64,000 bases of DNA, taken from assembly GCF_000281975.1 (NCBI RefSeq), contig NZ_AKKE01000157.1:1-64000 (forward strand), written 5' to 3'. Positions 1 to 8,784 of the stretch are shown one piece after another. The notes under the pieces were generated by a model. The model ran no database searches and was not told where the DNA came from. It saw only the letters and a list, made by a program, of their open reading frames with translations. Position 1 is the stretch's first letter, and each line of letters begins with the position of its first letter. The position numbers and the translations under genes were made by a program. This stretch comes from Novosphingobium sp. AP12 (lineage in GTDB: Bacteria; Pseudomonadota; Alphaproteobacteria; Sphingomonadales; Sphingomonadaceae).

Positions 1-22
1 TGGAGCCGGGACACCGCTTACC

Positions 23-1135
23 TTGAGCGCGGTCGCAGGAGCGGTTTTTGTGGGTCAGATCACGGTTTTCGGCGGGCCTGAGCGTCGGCGGCGCTGGCAT
101 GAGGACGAGCGGGCGAAGATTCTATCCGAGGCCTTTTCTCCTGGCGCCTGCGTGGCGCGTGTAGCTCGCCAGCATGATGTATCGACGGCGCTGATTTACA
201 CCTGGCGCCGCAAGGCTGAAGTGCAGTCCGCTGCGGCGCCGGCGCAGGTCGGCTTCGTCGAAGCAGTCGTGCTTGATGACGGAGGCAGCAAGCAGGTACC
301 TTCGCCGCCAGCTGTCGTGGTGGATCTGCCTGGCGGGCGGCGTGTGAATATCGGCGGCCCGGCGCCGCCAGTGGCGCTGTGCTACTACTCCAGCGACCGC
401 AGGGGCGAGCATCCGCGCGCCCACCTGGCTGGCTATACCGGTATCCTTCAGGTCGACAGGTATGCCGGCTTCAATGCCCTGTTCGAGGAAGGCTGGGCCG
501 ATAAGCCCATGACGTGCGCAAATTGCTGGGTTCATGCACGCCGGGAATTCTTCAAGCTCGTCGACATCAGACAGCAGCTCAAGCGCAAGAAAAAAGGCAC
601 TGCGCCGCTCATCTCGCCGCTGGCAACCGAGGCGCTCGAGATCATCGATCGGCTCTTTGCCATCGAGCGCGGCATCAACGGCAAGCCTGCCGCGGAGCGC
701 CTGGCCGTTCGCCAGGAGCTGTCCGCTCCGATCGTTGCCGAACTGGAGGCCTGGATGCACGAGACGCGCAGCAAGCTCTCTCGTCACGATGCCGTGGCCA
801 AGGTCATCGCCTACCTCCAGAACGACTGGGCAGGCTTCACCACCTTCCTCGCCGATGGCCGGATATGTCTCTCGAACAACGCCGCGGAGCGCCAACTGCG
901 CAGCGTTGCTCGAGGAAGGAAAGCATGGCTGTTCGTGGGCTCAGACCGTGGCGGCCAGCGTGCGGCGATGATGCTCAGCCTGTTCGGCACGGCTCGGCTC
1001 AACGACGTCGATCCGCTCGCCTGGTTCACCGACGTCCTTGCCCGGATCGCCGACATCCCACAGAACCACCTTCACGAACTCCTGCCTTGGCATTGGAAAG
1101 CTGCTCAGCAGGCCGCCGAGGAACTCGCCGCCTGA
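23..1135 (+). pseudogene. IS66 TnpA-TnpC fusion relic
   Basis: An in-frame chimera of two IS66 proteins. Residues about 20-70 are the TnpA (Orf1) helix-turn-helix (RRRRW...IYTWRRK), continuing to the usual TnpA tail (DLPGGRRVNIGG). At about residue 115 it jumps into the C-terminal half of TnpC, the transposase proper (CYYSSDRRGEHPRAHLAG, LSNNAAERQLR, then the C-terminal DPLAWF...LLPWHW). TnpB and the TnpC N-terminal half are missing, so it cannot transpose as a normal IS66. The joint near 361-385 lies where TnpA and TnpC both carry a Pro-Pro-x-Ala-Leu-like stretch, suggesting deletion through short homology. The reading frame opens at a TTG; the true IS66 left end is not certain in the window. 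Confidence 0.85.
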
Positions 1136-1139
1136 ACTG

Positions 1140-1409
1140 TTAGACTGAGGGCTCGCGGCTTGCGCAGAACAGTCCCTGAAATAGCTGCTCGCAGCGCTCA
1201 CGGCCGGCTGAGGTCAACACTACCGACTTCGCCTTGCCCACGGGATTGTGGATCAACCCTTGCTCGTACAAGCGTCCCAGTGCGCCCCAATCAAAGGACT
1301 TCCAGGCTCGACAGGTCCCTGACATCCGATCCAGGTCGTGCAGCGTCAAAAACATTAGAGCCAGAACCGCCTCATCAATCCGGTCGGTGTCTATATCCCG
1401 CTCTTCCAT
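1140..1409 (-). CDS. DUF6429 family small protein
   Basis: An 89-residue protein with the pattern of the DUF6429 family, which often sits next to IS66 and other transposons: IDEAVLALMFLT near the start, WKSFDWGALGRLYEQGLI, then KAKSVVLTSAGRERCEQLF. The DxRI..AVLAL and W.SFDW.AL segments suggest a small winged-helix fold; the function is not known. The start is supported by a GAGGAG Shine-Dalgarno about 7 bases upstream. It lies tail to tail with the IS66 relic (4 bases between stops), so it is probably transposon cargo or a passenger. Length is normal for the family. Confidence 0.75.
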   Translation of the reverse strand: MEERDIDTDRIDEAVLALMFLTLHDLDRMSGTCRAWKSFDWGALGRLYEQGLIHNPVGKAKSVVLTSAGRERCEQLFQGLFCASREPSV

Positions 1410-1439
1410 AGGCAGCTCCTCGCGGCGCTGCCGATGATC

Positions 1440-1890
1440 TCACATCTTGACCCTCAGCTCCACTGCGTCTGCTATCGGATGCGTACGGATCAGCGGCTTA
1501 ACCCCGACGAGATCGTGGCTCTGCCCGGGCAAGAGAACGAAGCGAACCAGGTTTCCCAGTGCATCTACCAGCGCGACGATCTTGGTGGTCAACCCACCGC
1601 GTGATCGGCCGATCGCCTGACGATGAGCCCCCCCCTTGCGCCGGTGCCCTGCTGGTGGACCCGGACGATCGTGCCATCGATCATGGCGTATTCAAAATCA
1701 GGGGCACCCGATAATTGCTCGAACACAAGGTCAAAGACGCCTTTTACAGCCCACCTGCGAAAGCGACGGAAAATGGAATTCCAGTTGCCGAAGCTCTCCG
1801 GCAAGTCTCGCCACGGCGCTCCTGTTCCAGCGATCCATAGAACCGCCTTCTATGAGGAGTGTCAACGTTGACGTGGGCCACGAGGCCTAA
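1440..1890 (-). pseudogene. IS5-family transposase, C-terminal relic
   Basis: A degenerate IS5 (IS427-like) transposase. The central part is readable as WRDLPESFGNWNSIFRRFRRW, then DPDFEYAMIDGTIVRVH-type sequence including the first catalytic Asp, then in another frame GRSRGGLTTKIVALVDALGN and LLPGQSHD. The frame breaks at a run of eight G/C near 1630-1637 and again near 1845, where one extra base disrupts an IEAVLWIA-like motif. The 3' end diverges after a GVKPLI motif, so the catalytic C terminus is gone. IS427-type elements can use programmed frameshifting at such runs, but truncation makes this copy inactive. It may be one half of the same element as the fragment at 3488-3600. Confidence 0.7.
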
Positions 1891-3485
1891 TTTCGTCACA
1901 TGTTTTCCTGCCTTGCCTGTTTTGGATACGGGGTATGAGCTCGCTTGCTTGACCCGACCCGTTGCCGAGTCCGGTCCACCTTCTATGCGGTCAGCTCAAT
2001 AATGAGACTGGGCCATAATCCCGCTTGCGGCGGACGTAAGCTCAAGGCGACGATACCATTCTCGAAAAAGCGGCCGTTTAGGCCATGCGGTTCTCCGGTC
2101 CGTCTGCCCAGCATCCACCAGGGCTGATCTGGCCCCGGAAGATTTCTGAAATCGGCTTCGTTATCTGGTCACGCTGCTTGCACGATAGCGCCCTCGATCA
2201 CGACGCCTGCCGTGACATACTTCCACAGGGCGACCAGCAGCTTGCGCGCTAGCGCGACGATGGCGGGCTTTTTGGATCTCGGGCCACGCTCTGTCACCCG
2301 CGCGATGAACCAGCGGCTGAGCGCGGAATCCGGTTGATGTCGCACCCACAGCCAGGCGAGCTGGACGAGCGTGGTACGCAGCCGCGGATTACCCGCTTTG
2401 GACACCCCCTGGTCGTTATTGATATTGCCACTTTGCCAATGGGACGCGGTGAGCCCCGCATAGGCGGCAAGCTGTCGGCGATTGTCGAATGTGCGCGACA
2501 GTCCCTCCAGCCACAGGACTGACGCTATCTCAGGCCCAATCCCCTTCAGCTCGATGAGCATGGCGGGGATAGAAGGCCGTAATGCCAAGCCGCATTCCGA
2601 CTGCTCCGTATCGCGTGTCGCCGTCGTGGTCTCAGGGCGCGCTGCCATGAGCAAGGCGTCCCGGATATCCTCGACCGCCTTGATCTGCTCCAGCAGCAAT
2701 TCGATCCGGTCGAGCTCACGACCGATCTGCGCTTTCAGGTAAACTGGAAGCGGCCGTCCATCTCCGGTCACCAGCTCGTCCAGCTGTTTGCGCCGATCGC
2801 GCCGCAGTGGCTCGTAGCCCGTGATCCCCTGTCCAAATAGCAGGCCCTTTATGCGGTTTACGTGGCGGATTCGTTCACTCGTCAGAGCTTTGCGTTCTCG
2901 GGAAACGCGGCGGCGGTCCTCGTCTTGCGGGGTTGGCGCCCTCACCATCGCACACACCCGAGGATCACCACGCATGTCGGCGAGCAACGTTCGCAGCAGC
3001 ATCTCGCCGTCGATACGGTCGGTCTTCACACGGCGCGCGTGGCGGGAAACCGCAATCGATGCCGGATCGACGACGTAGCTCTCGATTCCCTCGGCCTCCA
3101 GCCTCCGATGAAGCCAGAAGCCATCGAGGCCAGCCTCCTGGATCACAACAAAGCCATAGCGCGTATCCGTGCGAGCCTCCGCCTTGCGCTGCACCTCGGC
3201 GAAGCGGGCAAGCAGCTCGGCAACATCCCTTGCGGCTACGGTGAACTTCGACATCTTCTCGCCGTTCCCCGGCGCCAGAGACGTCATCAGCCATTTTGAT
3301 TGCGAAAGTTCCAGCGAGATGAAAATCGCGCTAAGCTCGGTGCGAACAGCGGACGGCGCTTTGGATCGGTCGGCTTCAACAAGCATGTCGGTCTCCAGAA
3401 TTGGTCGTTTAGCGAGAGCAGTCTGGCAGAGCGCCGCTCGCTGTTCACCTCCTCATGGAATCTCGAGAAACGTTCGATTGTCGGC
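1880..3485 (-). mobile_element. IS110-family element (limits inferred)
   Basis: IS110 elements lack obvious terminal inverted repeats, so the limits are inferred from where recognisable IS5 sequence stops on each side (about 1890 and 3487). The only gene is the transposase at 2169-3386. The 280 bases downstream of its stop and about 100 upstream hold no other gene. Insertion into an older IS5 copy is the simplest reading, though short sequence differences at the junctions leave open two unrelated IS5 fragments. Confidence 0.4.
2169..3386 (-). CDS. IS110-family transposase
   Basis: Full-length 405-residue DEDD transposase of the IS110 type that starts with a FISLELSQSKW segment. The N-terminal RuvC-like domain is visible (VVIQEAGLDGFWLHRRLE, VDPASIAV, RRVKTDRIDGEMLLR), followed by the coiled region and the C-terminal transposase_20 domain (LKGIGPEIASVL, AAYAGLTAS, GVSKAGNPRLRTTLVQLAW), which supplies the Ser used in these enzymes. 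No frameshift or internal stop is seen, so this is probably the only intact transposase gene in the left end of the window. The ATG at 3386 keeps the complete N-terminal domain. Confidence 0.9.
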   Translation of the reverse strand: MLVEADRSKAPSAVRTELSAIFISLELSQSKWLMTSLAPGNGEKMSKFTVAARDVAELLARFAEVQRKAEARTDTRYGFVVIQEAGLDGFWLHRRLEAEGIESYVVDPASIAVSRHARRVKTDRIDGEMLLRTLLADMRGDPRVCAMVRAPTPQDEDRRRVSRERKALTSERIRHVNRIKGLLFGQGITGYEPLRRDRRKQLDELVTGDGRPLPVYLKAQIGRELDRIELLLEQIKAVEDIRDALLMAARPETTTATRDTEQSECGLALRPSIPAMLIELKGIGPEIASVLWLEGLSRTFDNRRQLAAYAGLTASHWQSGNINNDQGVSKAGNPRLRTTLVQLAWLWVRHQPDSALSRWFIARVTERGPRSKKPAIVALARKLLVALWKYVTAGVVIEGAIVQAA

Positions 3486-3487
3486 AG

Positions 3488-3600
3488 CTGAACGCCCCCT
3501 ATCTCCGACTTTACTGGGAAGCACAGGGCGAACCCGTTCCCACTGCTCGTCGCTCAATCCGTGTCGATCCAAGAGGGCATTCCTTTCGCCAGTCTTGAAT
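3488..3600 (-). pseudogene. IS5-family transposase, N-terminal fragment
   Basis: Read on the minus strand, this stretch gives DRHGLSDEQWERV, then GRSAADNRTFLE, the N terminus of an IS5/IS427 transposase, and then stops. It ends just outside the inferred IS110 element. The matching downstream part of such a protein begins at about 1860 on the other side of the IS110, consistent with one IS5 copy split by the later insertion. The region 3600-3685 shows nothing else. Confidence 0.55.
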
Positions 3601-3685
3601 CCCATCCCGGCTGAAAAGGGAATCCCTAAATGTCCACACGCCTTAGAAAAAACAACCTCTCGATGATGAAAGCAAAACGTGCATA

Positions 3686-5269
3686 TCAGATTCGCTTGTC
3701 GTTCGTCGCGAATTCTGTGTTGTTGTCGTTTTCCGCAGTATCTATCAGAGGCGCTATTGCTTTGAACACGAGCCCTTCGGCGGGGTAATCGACTTCGACG
3801 CTTCCATCAATTTCCCGCGGCAGCATGCGCTGGATCAATTGGGTACCAAAGCTGGTCCTTGATGGCGGAATTACCCGCGGACCGCCGCTTTCTACCCAGT
3901 GCAGTTGGAGGGATTGAGGATGCGGGTCATGGACTACCTCCCAGCTCAACCCGATCATTCCGTCGGCATTCGAAAGCGCCCCGTACTTGGTCGCATTCGT
4001 CGCCAGCTCATGGATGGCCAGTGCGAAAGCCACCACCAAACGTGCTGGCAGCTTAACGTCGGGCCCTGTCAGCGTGAAGCGGTCCTTATCTTCAACGCCA
4101 AATGGGGATAGGGTTCGTTCGAGAAGGGCTCGCATGGTCGCACCCTCGAACTTCTGACTGATAAGAAGATCGTTAGCGGCAGCCATCGCCTGGATGCGTG
4201 CTTCCAAAGTCACGCCGGCAGCGGCGACTGAAGGCGCCCGCCGCATCGTCTGTGCAACGATCGCCTGCAACGAAGCGAGCGTATTCTTGACGCGGTGGCT
4301 GAGCTCATTCGCCAAGAGAGTACGGTGCTCTTCCGCTTCTCGGCGATTCGTCACATCTTGCGTCGTGCCGAGGATCGTCAGTGGCGCACCGTCTGCCCGA
4401 TAGGTGGCTTGCCCCCTGATCTGAACCCATCGCTCCTCTCCCTTTGGCGTACGAATTCGGTATTCGACATCGAGCAGGGATCGGTTTGTTATCGCGTGCT
4501 CAATGGCCTCGATCTGGACGATGCGGTCGTCGGGGTGGATTGAATCCCTCAACTCCTCGAGCGTGAGAGAGTCGGCCGGCAAGCGGCCGCAAATCTTCTT
4601 GCATTCGTCTGAAGCGGTCAGCTCCTGCGTGCCGAGATTAATGCTCCACGACCCCAAGCGCCCCGCCTCGAGGGCGAACTGTAGACGCTGCTCGGCGGCG
4701 CGAAGTTCTGCGGTCCGCCGAACGACCTCGGCTTCCAGGTCGTCACGATCACGCTGAAGAGCGGCAAGGCGCTCTCGCTCAAGCGTTACGTCAAATTGCG
4801 ATGCAAAATAATAAAGCAGATTCCCGTCGTCGGCAAAGACAGGCGAGACCAGCAGGCGATTCCAGAAATGGGTCCCGTTCTTTCGATAGTTTAAGAGGTC
4901 CAATTCAATTGGAACCCGCGACGTGATCGCCTCGCGCATGCGCGCCACCTGGGATTTGTCAGTGCGCGGCCCTTGGAGAAAGCGGCAGTTGCGACCAATA
5001 ACTTCGCTACGCTCGAACCCAGTCAGACTAATGAATGCACGGTTTACGAACACGATCGGGTTATCGGGCAACAGTGGGTTGGTGATCACCATCGGCATTC
5101 GGGTCGCCCGAACTGCCGACGAAAAAGGGTCCGGACCGTCATCGCCGCGCGTCAGTTCGCGGACGATCCGCGCTTCTTCTTCAAAATCTCGCAATTCAGC
5201 GCTCTCTACCGTTTGCTCTGGTCCAACGCCTTGGCCGGTGTACCATGGTATAACAGCCGGCCATGGCAT
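3686..5269 (-). CDS. LOV-PAS HWE histidine kinase
   Basis: A 527-residue blue-light-type sensor kinase. A LOV domain (about 54-162) has the flavin-binding GRNCRFLQG motif, with the photo-adduct Cys at residue 95, plus NYRKNGTHFWNRL and an FxSSQxDVT-like end (FASQFDVT). A coiled helix leads to a second PAS (about 196-310, HPDD motif). The kinase core has the phospho-acceptor His325 in NELSHRVKN and the HWE-type N-box HELATNATKYG (about 420-430), ending with a G-box-like FGTQLI. No membrane segment, so it is cytoplasmic. Such LOV-HWE kinases (for example from Erythrobacter) autophosphorylate in response to light and often feed the general stress response. The partner is not encoded beside it; the receivers at 6520 and 19450 are candidates (inference). 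Confidence 0.93.
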   Translation of the reverse strand: MPWPAVIPWYTGQGVGPEQTVESAELRDFEEEARIVRELTRGDDGPDPFSSAVRATRMPMVITNPLLPDNPIVFVNRAFISLTGFERSEVIGRNCRFLQGPRTDKSQVARMREAITSRVPIELDLLNYRKNGTHFWNRLLVSPVFADDGNLLYYFASQFDVTLERERLAALQRDRDDLEAEVVRRTAELRAAEQRLQFALEAGRLGSWSINLGTQELTASDECKKICGRLPADSLTLEELRDSIHPDDRIVQIEAIEHAITNRSLLDVEYRIRTPKGEERWVQIRGQATYRADGAPLTILGTTQDVTNRREAEEHRTLLANELSHRVKNTLASLQAIVAQTMRRAPSVAAAGVTLEARIQAMAAANDLLISQKFEGATMRALLERTLSPFGVEDKDRFTLTGPDVKLPARLVVAFALAIHELATNATKYGALSNADGMIGLSWEVVHDPHPQSLQLHWVESGGPRVIPPSRTSFGTQLIQRMLPREIDGSVEVDYPAEGLVFKAIAPLIDTAENDNNTEFATNDKRI

Positions 5270-5605
5270 TGGCTATGTTCTTCATTTGTCTTGCGATGGC
5301 GCCATCGCTTAGCGGTAAATATGATCGGCGCTCTTGCTCGAAAAAAGAACTTTGGTGACATTGCAAGTTCAAAGCAGATTCGATGCGGTGCCAGCGAGGT
5401 GCGCCCAGCGTTTAATGTCGGGCGCTACGGATCCACGCTTGGTTGGCTGCGACGCAGGCCTCGGATCGCCCCCGTTCGCCACCTATCTGCAAGGCAGCGC
5501 GCATTATCTGCCGGTCAGAAACCAAACGTCACGAACGAGCGACGGGAACTTGTTCAACGATGCTCATTTTGGCGGTGGACGCTTTACCTAGTGAGGAGAA
5601 TATCA
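5270..5605. other. intergenic, divergent promoter region
   Basis: About 336 bases between the divergent LOV kinase and the carbonic anhydrase. An 85-codon open frame (5334-5591) has no recognisable motif and was not called. No clear promoter or repeat is visible. Confidence 0.4.
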
Positions 5606-6232
5606 TTGGCAACATCCGTCAGCGCACTTGCCGGGCAGCCGACGCCGGACGAGGCCTTGCAGCGCCTGGTAAGCGGCAACGACGCCTTTGTCGCCGACGC
5701 GCCGCTACCACCAGATCTGTCGCGTGAGCGGCGATTGGCTCTCGCCGAGGGTCAGCAGCCATTCGCAACATTGGTTGGGTGTTCAGATTCGCGCGTCGGC
5801 CCGGAGCAGCTCTTTGGGGCCGGACTTGGCGAACTGTTCATCGTGCGCACCGCGGGAAACAACGTGGATACCGCTGGCATGGGATCGATCGAGTACTCGG
5901 TGGCCGTGCTGAAGGTTCCGCTGATCGTGGTACTAGGCCACGAAAAATGCGGAGCAGTTGCCGCGGCTGCTGATGTGGTGACTAAAGACGTGCGGTTCCC
6001 AGGCAGCATAGCGCGTATGATCGAGCCTATCGTTCCCGCCGTCCTGGCAGCCCAGCGCAATGCCTGTGAGGAACAGCTTGTCGACGCGGCTGTGGAGGAA
6101 AACGTCCGGCGCATGGTCGAGCGCCTGCAGAACTTTTCGGAGCCTATGCTTCTTGAACCGCAGGAACGCGGTGATTTGAAAGTCGTGGGTGCCGTGTACG
6201 AACTCGCGACGGGGAAGGTTCGCTGGCTCTGA
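5606..6232 (+). CDS. beta-class carbonic anhydrase
   Basis: Interconverts CO2 and bicarbonate using zinc. The 208-residue protein has the beta-class signature CSDSR (Cys59, Asp61, Arg63) and the second zinc site GHEKCGA (His112, Cys115), plus the family segment FIVRTAGN. Start: the frame is open far upstream, but a TTG at 5606 sits 6 bases after GAGGAGA and gives the expected family length with no signal peptide, so a cytoplasmic enzyme is most likely. A residual doubt is whether upstream RRIS-LATS residues belong to an export signal. It stands alone between the two HWE kinase blocks, in a light/stress context. Confidence 0.9.
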   Translation: MATSVSALAGQPTPDEALQRLVSGNDAFVADAPLPPDLSRERRLALAEGQQPFATLVGCSDSRVGPEQLFGAGLGELFIVRTAGNNVDTAGMGSIEYSVAVLKVPLIVVLGHEKCGAVAAAADVVTKDVRFPGSIARMIEPIVPAVLAAQRNACEEQLVDAAVEENVRRMVERLQNFSEPMLLEPQERGDLKVVGAVYELATGKVRWL

Positions 6233-6464
6233 GGAAGGCCGCGAAGGCAAAAGTATGTTTTTTCGGCCGTGTGGACACATTTGCCGCACCGCCAAAAAGC
6301 CTATCCGATGGTCCCATAAGATGCTGCTGCTGCGGTCGTTCAGTTGGTGACCCTCGTTCCAACCTGCAGGATCCGGCAACGTGAACTGGAAACCCAGTCT
6401 TGATGCAAGATTGACACACGCCGCCCAGCATCGTGTCGCAGCCCAGCTACCTTCGCCCACGTGG

Positions 6465-6489
6465 GGAACCCCTCCCCGGCTGCCGCATT
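6465..6489 (+). promoter_or_regulatory. possible EcfG-type promoter
   Basis: GGAAC at 6465-6469, 16 bases, then CATT at 6486-6489. The EcfG general-stress consensus of alphaproteobacteria is GGAAC-N16/17-CGTT, so there is one mismatch. It lies about 30 bases upstream of the response regulator start. Confidence 0.35.
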
Positions 6490-6519
6490 GTAAAAGCTGT
6501 CCTTACAGGGGTAAGAATT

Positions 6520-6906
6520 TTGAAATCGGTTCTCATTGTCGAAGACGAGATTTTCATCGCAATGGAAATCGAGCGTATCCTTGAGGAAGCCGGTTACCGA
6601 GTTGTAGCCATCGCCGCGGATCGCCAGGAAGCGCTGAGAGTTGGCGGCAATGCAGACCTAGCCTTTATCGACCTGAACCTACGCGATGGCCCTACTGGAG
6701 CAGATATCGCTCGTGAACTAGCCTCACAGCATGATGTTCGCGTTGTCTACGTGACCGCAAACCCTGCACAAATCGGTGAGCCGGCTGCATCGGCAATCGG
6801 CTGCATCCGCAAACCATTTACGGACGATGCTATCCTCTCGGCAGCAGCTATCGCCGCAGACGCAGCAAATGGAGTGGTATCGCACGGCTCGATTATCACC
6901 CTATAA
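6520..6906 (+). CDS. single-domain response regulator
   Basis: A 128-residue stand-alone receiver. It has the acidic pair in LIVEDE, the phospho-acceptor Asp in AFIDLNLRDG, a Thr switch (VVYVTAN) and the conserved Lys in IRKPF. No output domain, so it acts by protein contact or as a phosphate sink/shuttle, as with receivers working with HWE kinases. Start: a TTG at 6520 is preceded by AGGGGT at good spacing and gives a normal receiver N terminus; an ATG at 6433 would add 29 unrelated residues. Its last bases overlap the end of the opposite-strand HWE kinase by 6 bases. Pairing with either kinase is inference. Confidence 0.88.
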   Translation: MKSVLIVEDEIFIAMEIERILEEAGYRVVAIAADRQEALRVGGNADLAFIDLNLRDGPTGADIARELASQHDVRVVYVTANPAQIGEPAASAIGCIRKPFTDDAILSAAAIAADAANGVVSHGSIITL

Positions 6907-8412
6907 GCCTGTGCGGGGGCGCCTCAGCAATGCCGACAATGGGACAGTCAAATGGACTTCGAGTCCTCGCCGCGACCAGGCACGCTTCATCTCTCCCCCC
7001 ATCTGCCTCACCACACTCAGTTCGATAAGCTTGCTGCCAAACCCGAGGTCCTTCGGTTCCTGCACCGTTGCTCCGCCACGCTCAATCCAGGCTATGTGGG
7101 CATTCTTGCCCTCCTTGGTACACGTGATCGTTATACAGCCGTCAGGTGCCGCCAAGGCACCATATTTGGCGGCATTGGTAGCAAGCTCGTGAAAGGTCAG
7201 GGCCAGCGGCGTCGCAGAGTGATCATCAATGATGATCTCGTCGCCGGCGATGGTGACACGCTCTACGTAGGCGGCCAATAAGTCGGACAGCATCCCCGAG
7301 AGGCTGTTCGGTCGTTTCTCGGGCTGCGACGCTTCGCTGTGAGGCCGGACGAAATCGTGCGCCCGCCCCAATGCGAGAATGCGATTACGCAGGTCGGCGG
7401 CAACATCGGTCAGTTCAGGACGGTGCCTCGTCGAAAAACTGATGAGGCCAATTACGACGGAGAAAATGTTCTTGATCCGATGGCTCAATTCCTGCGCAAT
7501 AATCTCGCGCTGAGCCAGCATCATCTTGTGATCATGAATGTCCGTGCACGTCCCGAACCACCGAGTGATCGAACCATTCCGGTCGCGCATCGGCAGTGCC
7601 CGCCCCAGCGTCCAGCGGTACTCACCGTTTGCACTGCGCAAGCGGTACTCGATCTCGTAAGGCTCCCCGGTCTGAAGGGATTGACGCCAAACGCTCCATG
7701 CCCGCTCCTGGTCTTCGGGATGAAACATCCCGTTCCATCCGACCCCATCGGTCGAGCCGGCAGGCGCGCCAGTGAATTCGTACCAACGCGCGTTGTAATA
7801 ATCGTGAAAGCCGTCCGGAAGGGTCGACCACACCATTTGCGGCATAGTGTCCGCCAATATACGGAACTTGGATTCCTGCTCGCCAAGCTCATCCGTCTGG
7901 TAGAGGTGAGAGCGGCGCTGGGCTAACTGAGCCATGATCGTCGTCGCCAGAACCTGAAGGCCCTCGCGTTGGAGAGGAGTCAGGTCACTGCGTGGAATGC
8001 GATCGATGACACACAAAGCGCCAAGTTGGACACCATCGTCGGATACCAACGGCGCGCCTGCATAAAAGCGAATGCCTGGTTCACCGACTACCAGCGCGTT
8101 CTCACGAAAACGGGGATCGCATGAAGCATCCGGGACGACCATGAGCCCGTCGCCGCGCATGGTATGCGCGCAGAACGATGTTTCGCGCGGAGTCTCCTGA
8201 GCGTCCAGACCTGTCCTGGCCGGAAACCATTGCCGGTCCCGCTCTACGAAACTCACCAGAGCAATAGGAGTGGCGCAAAGGTTCGCGGCGAAGTCCGTAA
8301 GCGCCCTCAGGCCCGGACTGCCTTCCAGCTCGCAAAGCTTGAATGCCTCGAGATCATCGAGGCGTTTCAACTCCTGCCGCGTTTCGGCCGGGGAGCGGAG
8401 TGAGTCTGACAT
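6901..8412 (-). CDS. GAF-PAS HWE histidine kinase
   Basis: A 503-residue cytoplasmic sensor kinase. A GAF domain (about 20-165, with FYAGAPLVSDDGVQLGALCVID) is followed by a PAS domain with PAC tail (about 183-298, HPED, then FGTCTDI). The HWE kinase core has His311 in QELSHRIKN and the N-box HELATNAAKYG, then a WIERGG motif typical of the family. There is no transmembrane segment. It converges on the receiver gene 6520-6906 with overlapping 3' ends, so the two are not co-transcribed but may be antisense-coupled. The ligand of the GAF domain cannot be told from sequence. Confidence 0.92.
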   Translation of the reverse strand: MSDSLRSPAETRQELKRLDDLEAFKLCELEGSPGLRALTDFAANLCATPIALVSFVERDRQWFPARTGLDAQETPRETSFCAHTMRGDGLMVVPDASCDPRFRENALVVGEPGIRFYAGAPLVSDDGVQLGALCVIDRIPRSDLTPLQREGLQVLATTIMAQLAQRRSHLYQTDELGEQESKFRILADTMPQMVWSTLPDGFHDYYNARWYEFTGAPAGSTDGVGWNGMFHPEDQERAWSVWRQSLQTGEPYEIEYRLRSANGEYRWTLGRALPMRDRNGSITRWFGTCTDIHDHKMMLAQREIIAQELSHRIKNIFSVVIGLISFSTRHRPELTDVAADLRNRILALGRAHDFVRPHSEASQPEKRPNSLSGMLSDLLAAYVERVTIAGDEIIIDDHSATPLALTFHELATNAAKYGALAAPDGCITITCTKEGKNAHIAWIERGGATVQEPKDLGFGSKLIELSVVRQMGGEMKRAWSRRGLEVHLTVPLSALLRRPRTGL

Positions 8413-8432
8413 TCCGAGATTGCTTCCCGCAG

Positions 8433-8449
8433 CGACGGAAGTTCCGTCG
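8433..8449. promoter_or_regulatory. perfect 17-bp palindrome upstream of HWE kinase
   Basis: CGACGGAA-G-TTCCGTCG, a perfect odd palindrome 20 bases upstream of the GAF-PAS kinase start codon. The 1-base centre makes an RNA hairpin unlikely; a protein-binding site is the better guess. Confidence 0.35.
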
Positions 8450-8557
8450 TGGGCTCACCGACAGTCGCGCAATTGTCGGCGGGCAGAGAAAACCGAGTGG
8501 ATGGAATTCGTGCATGCCGCCCCGACGTACGGCGCGGCATGCTAGGTAATTTGACTT

Positions 8558-8740
8558 TCAGATCTTGTCGCCGAGCGCGCCCTTTACGCTGCCCTTCACG
8601 TCCTGACCTGTGCCTTTCAACTGCTGAGCCTTGCCCTCCGCCTCGAGCCGGTCATTGTCGGTTGCCTTGCCGACCGCTTCCTTGACATTGCCGGCAAGCT
8701 TGTTCCCGGCGGCGCTGACCTTATCCGTAAATTCGCCCAT
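8558..8740 (-). CDS. CsbD-family stress protein
   Basis: A 60-residue hydrophilic protein with the CsbD-like pattern: KVSAAGNKLAGNVKEAVGKAT near the N terminus and KAQQLKGTGQDVKGSVKGALGD at the end. CsbD proteins are small, abundant, general-stress-induced proteins of unknown molecular role. The ATG at 8740 fits family length. A GGAAC-N16-GGTT element 45 bases upstream supports control by the EcfG general stress sigma factor. It is divergent from the antiporter gene at 8954. Confidence 0.85.
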   Translation of the reverse strand: MGEFTDKVSAAGNKLAGNVKEAVGKATDNDRLEAEGKAQQLKGTGQDVKGSVKGALGDKI

Positions 8741-8784
8741 AACGCTATCCTACTCTGTGGCGAGGCTCGTGACCTCTCGAGCAA

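Noticed and set aside
4973-5605. Long N-terminal extension of the carbonic anhydrase frame
   Set aside because: It overlaps the LOV kinase gene antisense and has no signal peptide or domain; the TTG at 5606 with GAGGAGA fits better.
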